From Cheilinus undulatus (Eukaryota; Chordata; Actinopteri; Labriformes; Labridae), in assembly GCF_018320785.1 (NCBI RefSeq), contig NC_054875.1:2733001-2797000 (forward strand): a stretch of DNA of 64,000 nucleotides, given 5' to 3'. Under the pieces are notes generated by a model, which was not told the DNA's origin, did not search any database, and saw only the letters and a list, made by a program, of their open reading frames with translations. Of the stretch, positions 36,101 through 47,014 are shown in pieces. Every line of letters begins with the position of its first letter. The first letter of the stretch is position 1. The position numbers and the translations under genes were made by a program.

Positions 36101-39100
36101 AAGTAATCTTACGTTTGGTATGAGTTTCACATACTTCCTGTCAAATTGGCGAGATATTGAAATGCTCGCTGTCGCCACTGAGACATCCTTTAATCTGTGT
36201 TGGGGCCAATTATCGAGGTCCTGTCAAAAACAGAGCTCAATAAGTTAAACACAATAAAAAGAAAGATACGACCCATTTTTGTCACTTCCTGTTACCAGTA
36301 GGGGGTGCTGTGATGAGATGTTTGAGCATGGTCAGTGTGAGATTGTTGTCTGCTAAGAAAGATGAGGAGGAAACACAGAAAATTGTTTACTAAAGTTATA
36401 ATAGATTAATGTCATTTGGCACCATTTAAAATGCTTTATTTTGAAATTGAGATGAAGCTGGTGGACTTCCTGTTTGGGTTTGGGTCCAAGAGTCTCATGA
36501 TGACACATATGCAGACCAAAAACCATAAACCTAGACTGAATGGCGTGCAGGGGCTGACTACTTAAAGGGAAAATTTAAAAATCAGAGGCAGAGATGTTCA
36601 ATTTGCCAGATGGGGGCGCTGTGACAAATTAATGCTGTTGATGTATGAATGTGTTCAGGATCAATGTGTGATCATTCCTGTGAAGTCTGGTGATGACTGA
36701 CAAAAGCACTAAAAAGTCAGAAGGCATTATTGGTGCTTGGGCTGTGGTTACGGCCCCACCCTACAGTGAAACTCCCAGTTCACACAACTTCAGACCTCCA
36801 GGTTGTCTAGTATGAGAAAAAAAATTCTGGAGTCAATCGGATGAAATCTCTCAGATTAGTTTCTTAAAATGTGAAACATGTGAATTACCAAAATACGCCC
36901 AAATTTGACCTTTAGCTGTTTGTAGTGCACTTCCTGTACATTTTAGAGGACGGCCCCATAAGACTTTTTTTCCCGTCTAATCCTGATACACATGTGCTGA
37001 TTTTCATGCATGCAGCTCTTACCCAGTCCCCCATCTCATGTTTGCATGAGTCCACCAAAACACATTCATTTCCACTGGGGGAAACTTTTCTGTGAAGTTT
37101 GGTGAGTTTGTTAAAGCCCCCTGATGAACTATTGTTCTGACAGAAAATGACACATTAGGCTTCTCAGCAACCCTAGACCAGTACCCAGACCCTCATAAAC
37201 ATCTGTTAGGATAGGCAGTACCAGCGTAGTCTCTAACTGTGAAGGGACGTTCCACTTGGTATACCCCGTGGTGTCCTGTTTTAGTAATAAGGGTGTGAAT
37301 GTGTGCAGGGAGTTCATCACTGAGTAACCACTCTGTTTTTCTGCAGGAACATCAACCACAGACACGCTCTGCTCTAAATGCTCTGCAGGAACATTCTCAG
37401 ACGGGACGTTAACGTCATGTCAGACACACAGACAGTAAGTGGAGCTTTAAATCACACATGAACACAGCAGGAATTTCAGAGTAGGACAACTCAGGTTGTC
37501 TCCTGATAGACGATTCAAACCAAGAGAGAGAGGGCATCGACACTCTCGAGATGTTCTGATGGTTTCTATCTAAGCGTGGCCGCACCCTGGAGGGTTAAAC
37601 TGTGAAAGTTAGAAACGTAGAGCAGAGCATGAGGACAGTTTCAGCTGATTTTTAACATTAATATCCTCTCAACCATTGGTCATCAACCAGTGGCCCTGGG
37701 GCCACATCAGGCCCCCACAGCTTCCAGTCTGGCCCCCAAAGATTCTTAAAGTCAGAAAATGCACATAGGAAATTATATGATATCTTTAAATACCTAAACA
37801 ACCCCAAAAATTATAAATATTAAAACATTTTTATCAGTAAAGACTTCTGAGACCGATGTTGTCGTTCACGAGTAGAAGAGACACGTGTGATTTAACGTTT
37901 AATAACCTTTGAACCAGAAATCATAACTGCTTACTTGTTTTTCCTCTGAAAGGTCTCAATAAAACACAGACTGTTAACTTTTTATTAAAGATAAAAATCT
38001 GGATCATATGGCACCATTTCTGTTAGTTTTAAATTACAGTTTCTCACTACAGTTAAATATATATTTAAGGCAGTGTCCATTTAGGATTATTTAATGTGCA
38101 TTTGTGTTTTTTTCTACTATTGTACCAAATTATTTATATTTGTACAAGGATGTTGATGATCTCTGTTTGTATGTCTGAATGTCATACCTCACTGTTCTAA
38201 ATAAAATTTAAAAGTAAAAAAAAATAAAAATAATAATTAAAAAAAGGATAAAAATCTGCAGTTTTTAGTTTTATTTCTGGTAAATTTTGTCATTACACCG
38301 ACAAAAATGTCCACTTCACAAAAACTGCAGTAAAATATTTTTAATCTTTTAAGTCAATCTTTTGAAAAAGCCTGAAATATACAAACCAAATATTAATTAT
38401 ATTTTGGGGGATTTAACCCTTTAAAGCCTGGTATGTTTACACAGTTCAGCTGTTTTTAACAGAACAAAAACAAAATAAAACACACACACCATTATCCAAC
38501 ATCAGCAGTGACACACACGTTTGTCAGTAGTAAGGCAGCGCTGCAGAAAACAGTACAAGTGTGAAATTTTCCCTCATGCTTTGAAGGGAAAAAGTAGCGC
38601 CATCTGGTGGACAAATGTAAAAACTACAACTTGAAATCTAGTCGTCCAAAATGAATTCTTAACATAAAGGAATGCTTTAGTTTATGTTCAGATAAATGTG
38701 GGATAAGGAATGGCTTTTCAGTGGTTTTAAACTGGAAATTTTTGGTCCTCAGGAACAAATGTGTCGTTGTTTGAGTAGTTTCCCTTTAAGCTAATTTAAG
38801 GAACTAGGATACATTCACTTTTTTAAAGTCGGTTTTCTTTGTCAAATTTGAGCTATTGTTATTCAACACAGCCTAAATGACTTCAAAATAAATAAAAAAG
38901 AATGGCACAAACTGTCCCTAGCACCCCTTAAGGGTTCAGACTTTTTGGAACTTTTAGATTCTCTTGTAAATTTCTGCCTTTTTAAACTTTGACTGTGATT
39001 TCCTGTAAATATCTGATTTTATAATCTCAAAAATTTCAAATTATTCCCCAAAAGTTTGTTGTTGTTTTTTTGTCCATAAATTTTTGTATTCTCTCTTTTC

Positions 39101-40686
39101 TCCATCTCTATGTTGGCCCAAATCCACCATCATACATTTAGTTTCTGATCATGGTTCTCAGAGAATAAACATCTAGTTTTGACCAGGTTAGAGCAGACAG
39201 GGTCCCATACCCCACCCTTGGATCTTTGGAGCCCCCTGGGGGTGCCTGGAGCCCAGGTTGGGAACCTCTAAACTAGAGAACTATGAAACATCTAACAGAT
39301 TCCTCCAATCACTGACTGACTGTTCCTCTCTCTGCCTCAGTAAACATGTTTGTGGCTTCAGGGAGTATTGATCATGTTTTACATCCACTGATCATCAATA
39401 TTGATCTTTATTTCCTGTAAAGTGATGAATCCGACTGAAGCCCAGTTAAAATATTAACACAAGCTCACACTGAAGTTTCTATCCAGCCCTGTGTGTGTCA
39501 GACTAGGACAGTGGAGGTGTGTACATTTATGGGGCAGTGTGCTTCTATACACCCATCCTACAGCATTAAACGATGAAGAAGAGGAGGACAGCTCCGTGTT
39601 TATCCATGAATCATTGGTCTTATATCATAACTAAAGCTGGGCAGAGACTGGCGGGGGGATATCAGACCATGCCAGAGCGCCACAGTCTCAGTAACCAATG
39701 GAAACACTGATGTAGACGGCACAGTTATTTAGGCAAATTATTGTTTTCACCAAGACTGGAGTCAGGACGCTCTGGCTTAAAATCAGGTTTAAAATCATGT
39801 AGAGAGAGGCCAGCTAATTTGCCCCACCCACCGAGCATGTCATCACTGTTAAGATGGTCTATATATTTAATATTAACTATAATAACTGTCTCTTCATCAT
39901 TACAGGTGTGAATCAGAGAATCGGGACCTCCTGAGAGCAGGAACTGACTCAGAAGATGCTGAATGTGGAGAACTACAGTCAGACGGGACGGTAGCTGTAG
40001 CTGTTGGTGTTGGTGGTGTTTTATGTCTAGCAGTCACAGCTGTAATGTTCTTCATAATAAAGAAGATAAAAACGAGTCCATATTCAGGTAATGAATCTCT
40101 ATGATGGTAAAGAGTCATCTTGTTTTCTTATGATGATTCTGACATGACTTTATTTCTCATCTTCCAGTAAGGGAAAGAGAACCAATGAATGGCCACCAGG
40201 TATGTTTTCTGCTTCATGTTCAGTCAGTCCATTTACAGTTAAATAATAAAATCAAGTCTCTGTCTGAAATCACACTCTGGTTCCTTTATAATGCTCTATA
40301 TCATGAGTATACTGTCTGAGTCCTGCACCCACGGGTACCAAATGGAGACCTGAGAAAATGTTCAGCTATGGGAGAAAATATAATTCTATCATTTTAGTGT
40401 TTAGTCAAAACTATCCAAGACCAAAACATGACAGAGACCAGAGTGAACCCAGACCAAGACCAGGACAAGACAAGGACTTTTCATGGTTCCAGACCAAGAC
40501 TGTTCTGGAGTACTCCAAGTCCACTATATAGTCCACTATAGTCAGCTCACTGTGGAGGGAAAAGGGAGGAAGGACTGATTGTTGATTTCAGACTCAACCA
40601 CTCACTGATCTTTGTTTTCCTTGAAGGGCGTGGCTTCAAACGGAGACGTACCTCCAGACATGGCGAGAGGAAACGGCCCAGTGTAA
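30199..40686 (+). CDS. tnfrsf14: TNF-receptor-superfamily protein, TNFRSF14 (HVEM)-like, 259 aa
   Basis: Eight coding exons: 30199-30240, 30653-30746, 31705-31830, 33872-34027, 37347-37434, 39906-40087, 40168-40199, 40627-40686. All are flanked by AG/GT and joined in phase to give exactly 260 codons with the stop. Residues 1-27 form a hydrophobic signal peptide (PWSIMLLMIFMMNALLG). Cysteine-rich repeats run from Cys28 to about 189, starting CHRTEYLFGNECCPMCPVG and continuing with TSCQPCSEGTF, DTVCE..GFYC, GCSQAKKHKSCGPGEYI and LCSKCSAGTFSDGT. A transmembrane helix covers about 198-220 (VAVAVGVGGVLCLAV...FFII), followed by KK. The 39-residue tail has no death domain and no obvious TRAF-binding PxQxT or PxQxxD motif. 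The family binds TNF-type or Ig-type ligands at the lymphocyte surface. HVEM fits the CRD1 pattern and short tail; a CD40-like or fish-specific receptor is the alternative. Confidence 0.85.
30940..31110 (+). mobile_element. LINE-type 3'-end fragment in intron 2
   Basis: The segment contains TTATCCATCTGACCTGGGAA, CGCCTCCGGACCCCCCAGGA and GGAGCTGGA, then an AAGAAAATGGAAGAAAATG tail with TGGATGGA. This is the degraded terminal part of an abundant fish non-LTR element whose full copies end in GATGGATGG repeats. It is strongly 5'-truncated. Confidence 0.65.
31427..31555. repeat. 28-bp minisatellite, about 4.5 units
   Basis: Tandem units GATAAACCTGGATCAGAACC-AGACTGAT differ at single positions (CAG/CTG, AGA/ACA). 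The array lies inside intron 2 of the receptor gene, 150 bp before exon 3. Confidence 0.95.
32460..33120. repeat. Dispersed fish repeat in intron 3
   Basis: The segment begins with a TTTTATTTTACCAGGAAAAC block and AAATCTCATTTACAAGAG..CCTGGCCAAGAAAGGCAGC, a signature I know from many fish introns, and continues to about 33120. A 123-codon plus-strand frame inside it has no family match and is not called as a gene. Confidence 0.5.
33148..33415 (-). mobile_element. Retroposon 3' tail with (CATC)n
   Basis: It starts with CCATCCATCCATCCATTTTC and contains TGGAGCCTTTCCCAGCTATC, GGCGGGGTACACCCTGGACT and GGGCAATTTAGAGTGATTAA. This is the well-known fish retroposon 3' region read on its antisense strand. 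The GATG-type tail at the 5' side places the element on the minus strand. It lies inside intron 3. Confidence 0.8.
34590..37130. mobile_element. Inverted-repeat element filling most of intron 4
   Basis: About 540 bp at 34590-35140 match the reverse complement of 36590-37130. Shared pieces include ACTCACCAAACTT.ACAGAAAA, CAGGATTAGACG, GTACAGGAAGTGCACTACAA and TCAGTCATCAC..ACTTCACA. The roughly 1.4 kb between them contains two imperfect repeats around AATATGTAGAGG.GCAGACCC and ACTTCCTGT..AACGGCGAGAT, and two GTTGCCAGTGGGAGGTGCT-like motifs. A related fragment lies at 45120. No coding gene was found, and the class is not assigned. Confidence 0.75.
38597..38610 (-). promoter_or_regulatory. CTCF-like motif (reverse)
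   Basis: The reverse complement reads CCACCAGATGGCGC, a full match to the vertebrate CTCF core CCASYAGRKGGCRS. It lies within intron 5 of the receptor gene. Occupancy is unknown. Confidence 0.45.
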
Positions 40687-40939
40687 CTGGCGAGTCAGAG
40701 TTTCTGTGAATGTTGTCTAACTGACTGAGGACACGTCTACACAAAAACAGGATCTTTAGACAGACGGCTGAGTTCACAGATCTGCACAAATCACTGAAAA
40801 TGCAACACATGCATGCTCACAGCGTCTTCTTTCTACAGAGAGGTGAGGATAAACTCACAAACATGGATTAACACCAGTGTTAATGTGGACAGACAGAGAA
40901 GTGGGCTAGTTTCTACTAGTGAGACATGCTCCTTAGGTT

Positions 40940-41012
40940 ATTGGTGACTCTAAATTGCCCGTAGGTGTGAGTGTGATCATGCCTGGTTGTCTGTCTCTAT
41001 ATGTCTCAGTGA
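40940..41012 (+). mobile_element. Retroposon tail fragment in receptor 3' UTR
   Basis: GTGACTCTAAATTGCCCGTAGGTGTGAGTG followed by a CTGGTTGTCTGTCTCTATATG-like stretch is the same family as 33148-33415, but in the opposite orientation and shorter. Confidence 0.7.
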
Positions 41013-42253
41013 CCTAACCCCAGGATGACCTTATCCTGATCTAGAGAGGCTTTACTGTCAGAGTCAGAGCGTTGTGTTGGATTTTGAAGTTGACCTGGTT
41101 CCTTACATGATTTTTGTCTGTTTGGATCGATCTGCTGCACGTGGATCGACACGTTTTGCAGCATTGGTGTGATGTGAAATACCGTGGTGCACACTGGGAA
41201 ATGTGGTTCCCCCAACAGCCACTGTCTAATTCAAACACTGGTGACAGGCCTCAGGTGGGTCTTTGTCGAAGGGTCTCCTTACTCCTGAAACCAGTCCTCT
41301 GTTGTTCCTGATATTATTTGATTTAAACCTCAGATAAACTTTATCATGTCTTTACAAATGAACCATCAGTGTCAGGTTAAAATAAATCTTTTCTTTTCAC
41401 AGATCATGATGGAGGAAAAGATGACTGGCGGATATATTAATGCACACTACAGGGTGAATGTCCTCCAGGATCTGGTTCCTGGATTCTGGGTCCTTATCTC
41501 TACAGTGTTCATAAATATCATCATCATCATTAATTTTTATTGATTATGATTATTTTTTTCGTCCTTGATTATTAAAGAGATGGGAGTTTGTGCAGGATTG
41601 ATGTTTGACAGTTTTTAAGACAAAAAGTCCGGGAGGGACACAACGGTGAAAAAACAGCTGTGAGCTCTAAGGGTTAACCAGGAAAACTCTCTTCTGATTG
41701 AAAATCTGTTTTTAAGAGTTTTCTGGCATGATGATACATTTCTTAGAAGGGCGGCACATGAAGCATGTCAGCGTTGACCTCCAGTCTGATCAGGTCATTT
41801 AGTCAGAGCAAACATTTAATGAAAAAGCAGCATGAACACAGCCTAGACTTCTGATGTTAGATTTCCATGTTATTCTGGTAAACCAGCATGTAAACAGCTC
41901 TGTTAGAGTTTTTATAGTTTTATTTTTAATCATTGATTTTACAGGAATATTTTCTGGTTGCTTTATTATCAATAATCACCAAAAACATCAAGGATATTCT
42001 GTATTTGTATAAAAATGTCTGTCAGTTTGAATTCCTCTTTCTGTTCCAGAGGATGTGAGAACTTTTTGACTATTTTAGTACTTAATCTGAATTATTCTGT
42101 AAATATTTCACCTTTTTTTTTGTAAAAATACATGTGAACATTTGTGTTATTTTTTATGAGAGAGACATGAGTCCTCATTATAGGAGGGATTTTTAAATCC
42201 TCTTGAATCCAACAGGATATTTCAGAAAGTTTGTATTTTTTGTCCCTTTTTTA

Positions 42254-42259
42254 AATAAA
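42254..42259 (+). terminator. Candidate poly(A) signal of receptor gene
   Basis: AATAAA is followed at about 10-40 bp by T/GT-rich sequence. It lies 1.57 kb after the receptor stop codon. An earlier ATTAAA near 41570 is an alternative, so the 3' end is uncertain. Confidence 0.4.
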
Positions 42260-42888
42260 GATATTAAATGTCTCTTTCTGTCTGATTATGAGCTCTGTTG
42301 CTCTCATAGTTAATTGAGAACATTTTATTCAGCTTCTATAAAACATACAGCCGCTAATGCACAGCAGCCTGGAGCAGACGCTGAAAGTTCATTTTTCCTC
42401 TGACAGCCACTAAAGTGATCCATTCTGATCCAGACTCAGCTCAGACCATCACAAACACCACCAACCTTGGTTTTTACCACAGACCATTCTAATGGACAGG
42501 ATGAACACACTCTGGTTCTGGAGAACTCTCTGATAGGGAGAACACTGGCGCCACCGTGTGGTCACTTTAGTAACAACACATGAGGGATGGGCAACAATGA
42601 AAATACACGATGAAAACTATTATTCTGATTGATGGGGGGTTTAAAATGTGTTTTCTTTAATATTATATTATAAGATAGCCTTAAGTTAATCACATGATTA
42701 TGAAATAAAATGAATAAATAAAATACATTTAAGAAACAATTTAAAATAAATCAACCTGTCACTTCAGTTTATTGTAACGACGAATTCACTCTGAAATACT
42801 AACCTAATGAATGTCACATAGTTTTTCTTTAAATATAGAAAATGATTCATCACTTTAATGTAAATCTAGATGTAGTGACCTTTGTCTG

Positions 42889-42902
42889 CCACCAGGGGGC
42901 AG
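42889..42902 (+). promoter_or_regulatory. CTCF-like motif (forward)
   Basis: CCACCAGGGGGCAG matches every position of the CTCF core CCASYAGRKGGCRS. It lies between the receptor 3' end and the hAT element. Confidence 0.5.
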
Positions 42903-43184
42903 TAGCTCGGTGGTAGAGCAGTATGATGATCAGATTCAGATATGTGTGCTCAGCATGGACGAAATTTTGATTTCAGAGGTGGGGGGGACACAACTGGTTT
43001 GAGTACGGGGGTATGGTCAATAGACCTCATTTACATAAAATGATACCTAATTTTTGAGTAAAAATAAGCTATAATAAGCTATAATAGGATATAAAAATAA
43101 GATTATAATCACCCTAATATTTGTCACAATGCTCAATCTCATGAATAACATATCTTTATTCTTTCAACCTCACCTGTGAGCCTC

Positions 43185-43630
43185 AAGTCTCTCCTCCTCC
43201 ATCTTCTCCAGCCTCTCCTCCATCTCCTCTAGTCTCTCCTCCAGTCTCTCCTCCTCCATCTCCTCCAGTCTCTCCTCCTCCATCTCCTCCAGTCTCTCCT
43301 CCTCTACCTCCTCCAGTCTCTCCTCCTCCATCTCCTCCAGTCTCTCCTCCTCTACCTCCTCCAGTCTCTCCTCCTCCATCTCCTCCAGTCTCTCCTCCTC
43401 CATCTCCTCCAGTCTCTCCTCCTCCATCTCCTCCAGTCTCTCCTCCTCTACCTCCTCCAGTCTCTCCTCCTCCATCTCCTCCAGTCTCTCCTCCTCTACC
43501 TCCTCCAGTCTCTCCTCCTCTACCTCCTCCAGCCTCTCCTCCTCCATCTCCTCCAGTCTCTCCTCCTCTACCTCCTCCAGTCTCTCCTCCTCCATCTCCT
43601 CCAGTCTCTCCTCCTCTACCTCCTCCTGTA
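43185..43630 (-). repeat. 24-bp minisatellite (Glu-rich or Gly-rich in translation)
   Basis: About 18 tandem units of a pyrimidine-rich 24-mer (CTCCTCCATCTCCTCCAGTC plus TCTC), alternating CTCCATCTC and CTCTACCTC versions. On the minus strand two frames stay open for about 157 codons, one giving (EEERLEEM/V)n and the other (GGETGGDG/GR)n. Having both open, plus unit-level homogeneity and a position inside a hAT element, argues for a repeat rather than a gene. Confidence 0.9.
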
Positions 43631-44155
43631 TCTTCTTCTGCATTTCTATTATCTGTCACCTGTCAAAAATATATTGATGGATGACATATGAACAGTGGGA
43701 CAATTTGGGATGCAACAATCATTTATTTTGATGGTATGGTCTGAAGAAAAAACTCAGTTTCTCAATTATTATGTCTAATTTATTCACAAACAATATGGAT
43801 GTATAAAATCACATTTGTAATCCAAGGTTTTATTTTATTTTTCCCACAAACTTTCATTGTTAGTGTTTTTAAACAGTTTCTGCCTTTCAAAACACAAATA
43901 ATACATGAAAAAAAAAATTAAAAAGTGTATCTCTTTGGCTTTAAATATACGCTTTTTTAAAATCTCTGTGTTGTTGAGGCTCTACAGTAATAATAATAAT
44001 AATAATAATAATATTTTATTTGTCAGCTCTTTCAATAAAACTCAAAGACACTTTACAAGAATAAAAATATTGCATAATATGAACATATAAATTGCAATAC
44101 ATAAGTTTATCATAAAGTTAAATAATAGAATTTTTAAAAATATATAAGTAATACT

Positions 44156-44197
44156 ATTACTACTACTACTACTAACAATAATAATAATAACAACAAC

Positions 44198-44249
<52 letters not shown>

Positions 44250-44250
44250 G
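44156..44250. repeat. (TAA)n / (TAC)n microsatellite
   Basis: A TAC run passes through AATAATAAC into a long AATAAT tract, with a smaller TAA run at 43988-44013. On the minus strand it extends the hAT transposase start as poly-Leu. Confidence 0.95.
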
Positions 44251-44265
44251 GAGGGGAGAGAGTCT

Positions 44266-44376
44266 GAGTTTCTGATGATGAGGGGAAGGAGTTTGTGGTG
44301 TAATGTGTTCCTCTGAGTAACTTACACTTTGACTTCTAAAGAAGTCTCTTATATCCAGTTTTCTTTTTTTCGACAT
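44266..44376 (-). pseudogene. hAT transposase N-terminal remnant
   Basis: The frame begins MSKKRKLDIRDFFRSQ, a typical start for fish hAT/ZMYM-like transposases ('MSK.K...D.FF'). It runs about 37 codons before entering the (TAA)n tract. No BED finger or RNase-H-like core survives. Its orientation agrees with the surrounding 42954-44879 element. Confidence 0.6.
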
Positions 44377-45119
44377 CTTGCCACCTGGCTGCGCCTAATT
44401 ACCAAACACACACACACACACACGCACACACACAGACACACGTTCAATGTTAATGTAAACGAAACCTCTGATATCAAAATCCGTCTAGCTGACGTGACCC
44501 AGGCAGAACAAATGCCCAACATGTTAACAACTTACAGCAGCAGATGAACGTGGACTCATGGACAACTAGCTAAACACCGCTGTGCTCATGTGCTATAGTC
44601 CAGGCGCTGTTTACAACCAGATGGAGTGACAGCGGGGACGGCCAATCACACGTTAGCAAGAAACGGCAGAGCCAATCGATGAGCTTGTGGGCGGTCTAAA
44701 GGGAAACAGGCTTCAGCTTGAGCAGCCATTTTCCGCTTGGTCCTAGTGCTCAACCCGTCTCCATTTAATATAGCGTAACATTGTTTTTGGATGGTAAAAA
44801 CTGCAGGGGACCAAAAGTGCCTTTTTAAAAAGTGCAGGGGACATGTCCCCCCTGCCCCCCGCCCCAAATTACGTCCCTGGTGCTCAGGCATCTGTCTGAT
44901 CTGAATACAAATGTTCTGACATGCGCCGTATCGTCCCACCGGTTAAATCTACCGACAATTTGCCGTAGAGAAAGAAATTCTTCTTCTGCACCTGTAAACA
45001 AACCGCAACATGCCTGACTTAGACTAGCCATCCCCAAATGACGGCCAGCGGGCCAGATCCGGTGCCAGCAGGGGTCACCTGGCTCGAGAGACGTTTGGGG
45101 GAAAAGATGGATATTTTCA

Positions 45120-45290
45120 GGGCCCGAGCACTGAGGGTGCGAGGACCTAATTGTTTTTGCTGTAAACCGAGAGTTTGCATGGACTTTGGAGGCCCTTAAC
45201 GTATTCAAAAAGTTGTGAAACTTTGCAGGTGCATCCAGTCTTGTGAAAAATTGGATATTTTCCTGGTTTGCAACATGCCTATTCAGAATC
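45120..45290 (+). repeat. Fragment of the 'GGCCCGAGCAC' fish repeat
   Basis: GGGCCCGAGCACTGAGGGTG followed by CGAGGACCTAATTGTTTTTG corresponds to the outer part of the family seen in receptor intron 4 (34540 onward). A 'GCGGGCCAGATCCGG' hAT-like end motif lies just before, at 45047. Confidence 0.6.
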
Positions 45291-45469
45291 GCCTCAACAG
45301 CGGTCAGGGTACAGCTTCTGCTTTCCCGCCTGGCATGATTGGATAAAAGGTCCTCCTGAAGTTGTCTAAACTTCAGTGAAACTTTACAGCAGCAGCAGAG
45401 ATAAATAATGGAGGAGAAACGGAGTTTATAACAGACGATAAACGGACTCAACAGACTCTAAACAGAATA

Positions 45470-46626
45470 TAAACATCAGCGGTTTAAAAGGCTCAATAAC
45501 TGATGGGCTGGGGTTTAAAATAAGTGTTTGAAATAAGAATTTACAGTGAAATATTGAGAATAAACAAATCAATAATAAAGAGTGAATCAGTGGAGTTTAA
45601 TATTTGATTAGTTTTCTGATTCACCTTCAAACATAAAACATGTTAAAAGCTCATAAAATCTAAAGATTCAGATATAAATCTTCTTTTCCCACCAAACACC
45701 GACAACATTTAGAGGATTTTTTTCTACATTCAGTCATCACAGCTTTAATTTAGACAAAAGATAGTCGGAGGAAGGTGAGCCATGTTTTGTCCGTCTAATT
45801 TAGTCCAAATTTAGCCCAATAATAGTCGTTAAAAAAAGACAATATTACAGCAATGTCTTTATAGAGACATATTTTCAACGACCTGAAATTTACTGCATTT
45901 CACCTTTAACTTTTCTATTAAATCCAGACGTTGTTTAGACAGAGCGGAGACGTTTTTTCAACGTCTTTACCAATATTTTTGCTGAGTGTTATAGTCTATT
46001 TAGTCATTTCTGTTTATAAGATTATGAAGAGAATTAAAATCAGACAGCAGCAGTCTGTCTGATTTTAAAGAAGAAACACGTTTAAATCATAGCGGTATTA
46101 ATAAAGTTTCTATCAGTCTGACAGCGTCAGGTTTGATCAGCCTTCACACTGAATAATTATGATAATTAATAATTTGGTAATATAGATTTGCAGGTAGAAA
46201 GAGCCCGCATGTTTTTGATATAAAAAATAGTAGCAATGACATTAAAAACGTCTCCACTCTGTCTAAACAACATCTAGATTTAATAGAAAGGTGAAAAGTT
46301 GTCATTTTCATGTACTTGTAAAGACTTTTAACAAGTATTATTGGGCTAAAATTGGTCTAAATCAGGTGGAAAGAATAATTTAATCTTTTTCTACGACTAT
46401 CTTTTGTCTAAATTCAAGGTTATGACAGACGAATGTAGAAAAAATCCTCTAAATGATGAAGGTTTTTTGGGGGGGAAAGGGAAGATTTATATCTGACTCT
46501 GTTGATTTTATGAGCTTTTAACAAGTTTGAAGGTGAATCAGAAAACAAATCAGATATAAATTCTATACTGGTTCACTCTTTATTATTGATTTTGAGTTCA
46601 TGAGCCTTTAAAACTTCTGATGTTTA
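45470..46626. mobile_element. Foldback element (two ~570-bp inverted arms)
   Basis: The 5' arm from TAAACATCAG and the 3' arm ending CTGATGTTTA mirror each other over almost the full length. Shared stretches include AATAATAAAGAGTGAA, CTGATTCACCTTCAAAC, TTAAAAGCTCATAAAATC, TTTAGACAAAAGATAGTCG and the 'GACGTTGTTTAGACAGAG.GGAGACG' block. The centre is a 14-bp perfect stem (46034-46047 with 46055-46068) around CAGCAGT. Divergence of the arms (roughly 10-15 percent by eye) suggests moderate age. No coding capacity and no clear target duplication. Confidence 0.85.
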
Positions 46627-46722
46627 CTGCAGGTTTCTCTTCATGCAGGGGTTTTTCTGATCCCTGTAAATGCAAACATCTGTTAATTTAGGGAGACACA
46701 ATCAGCTGTTTCTGCCTCCTGA

Positions 46723-46770
46723 CAGCTGATTGATGATCAGCTGATTGATGATCAGCTGATTGATGATCAG
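46723..46770. repeat. 15-bp tandem repeat, just over 3 units
   Basis: CAGCTGATTGATGAT is repeated three times without change and followed by CAG. Each unit contains an inverted TGATCAG/CTGAT motif. Confidence 0.95.
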
Positions 46771-47000
46771 GGCACCGTCATCATAAACTGACGTCGCTTC
46801 AAGTGACGCTGCAGATGTAAGGACGTCCCATGAACCATTAATCGTGGGTCTTATGGCTTCAGTCTTCCTCGGTCTCTCCATGAGTCTTTGGTGGGCCGGA
46901 CTAAGACTCAAGGAAAAGACTCAAGCCTTATAATGAGAGAAGTGAGGAGCACCCCATGACTGCGCCCCTGAAGGGATTACCACTAACCACTCCCCAGATG

Positions 47001-47014
47001 CCACCAGGTGGCAG
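47001..47014 (+). promoter_or_regulatory. CTCF-like motif (forward)
   Basis: CCACCAGGTGGCAG is a perfect match to the core consensus. It points toward the TRIM gene and faces the reverse motifs at 55716 and 56116. Confidence 0.5.

Larger units (their letters stand above)
42954..44879 (-). mobile_element. Decayed hAT transposon with perfect 8-bp TSD
   Basis: GTGCTCAG is repeated exactly at 42946-42953 and 44880-44887. The ends CATGGACGAAATTTTG and, reversed, CAGGGACGTAATTTGG are imperfect inverted repeats, followed on both sides by a G-rich GGGGGGACA block. The minus strand keeps the start of a transposase (44376 downward). The rest of the coding region has been replaced or overgrown by (TAA)n, a short retroposon-like tail at 44015-44060 and a 24-bp minisatellite. 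Confidence 0.9.

Noticed and set aside
37677-39270. Possible hAT element from 'GGTCATCAACCAGTGGCCC' to 'GGTTGGGAACCTC'
   Set aside because: The ends resemble hAT termini, but I found no matching 8-bp target duplication and the inverted match is poor.
43170-43659. 157- and 158-codon minus-strand frames, Glu-rich and Gly-rich
   Set aside because: Both frames are open at once because the 24-bp unit lacks stops; they lie inside a hAT element with no splice or family support.
44825-45451. 208-codon minus-strand frame, the longest after TRIM
   Set aside because: It crosses the right end of the hAT element and two other repeat fragments and shows no domain; most likely chance.
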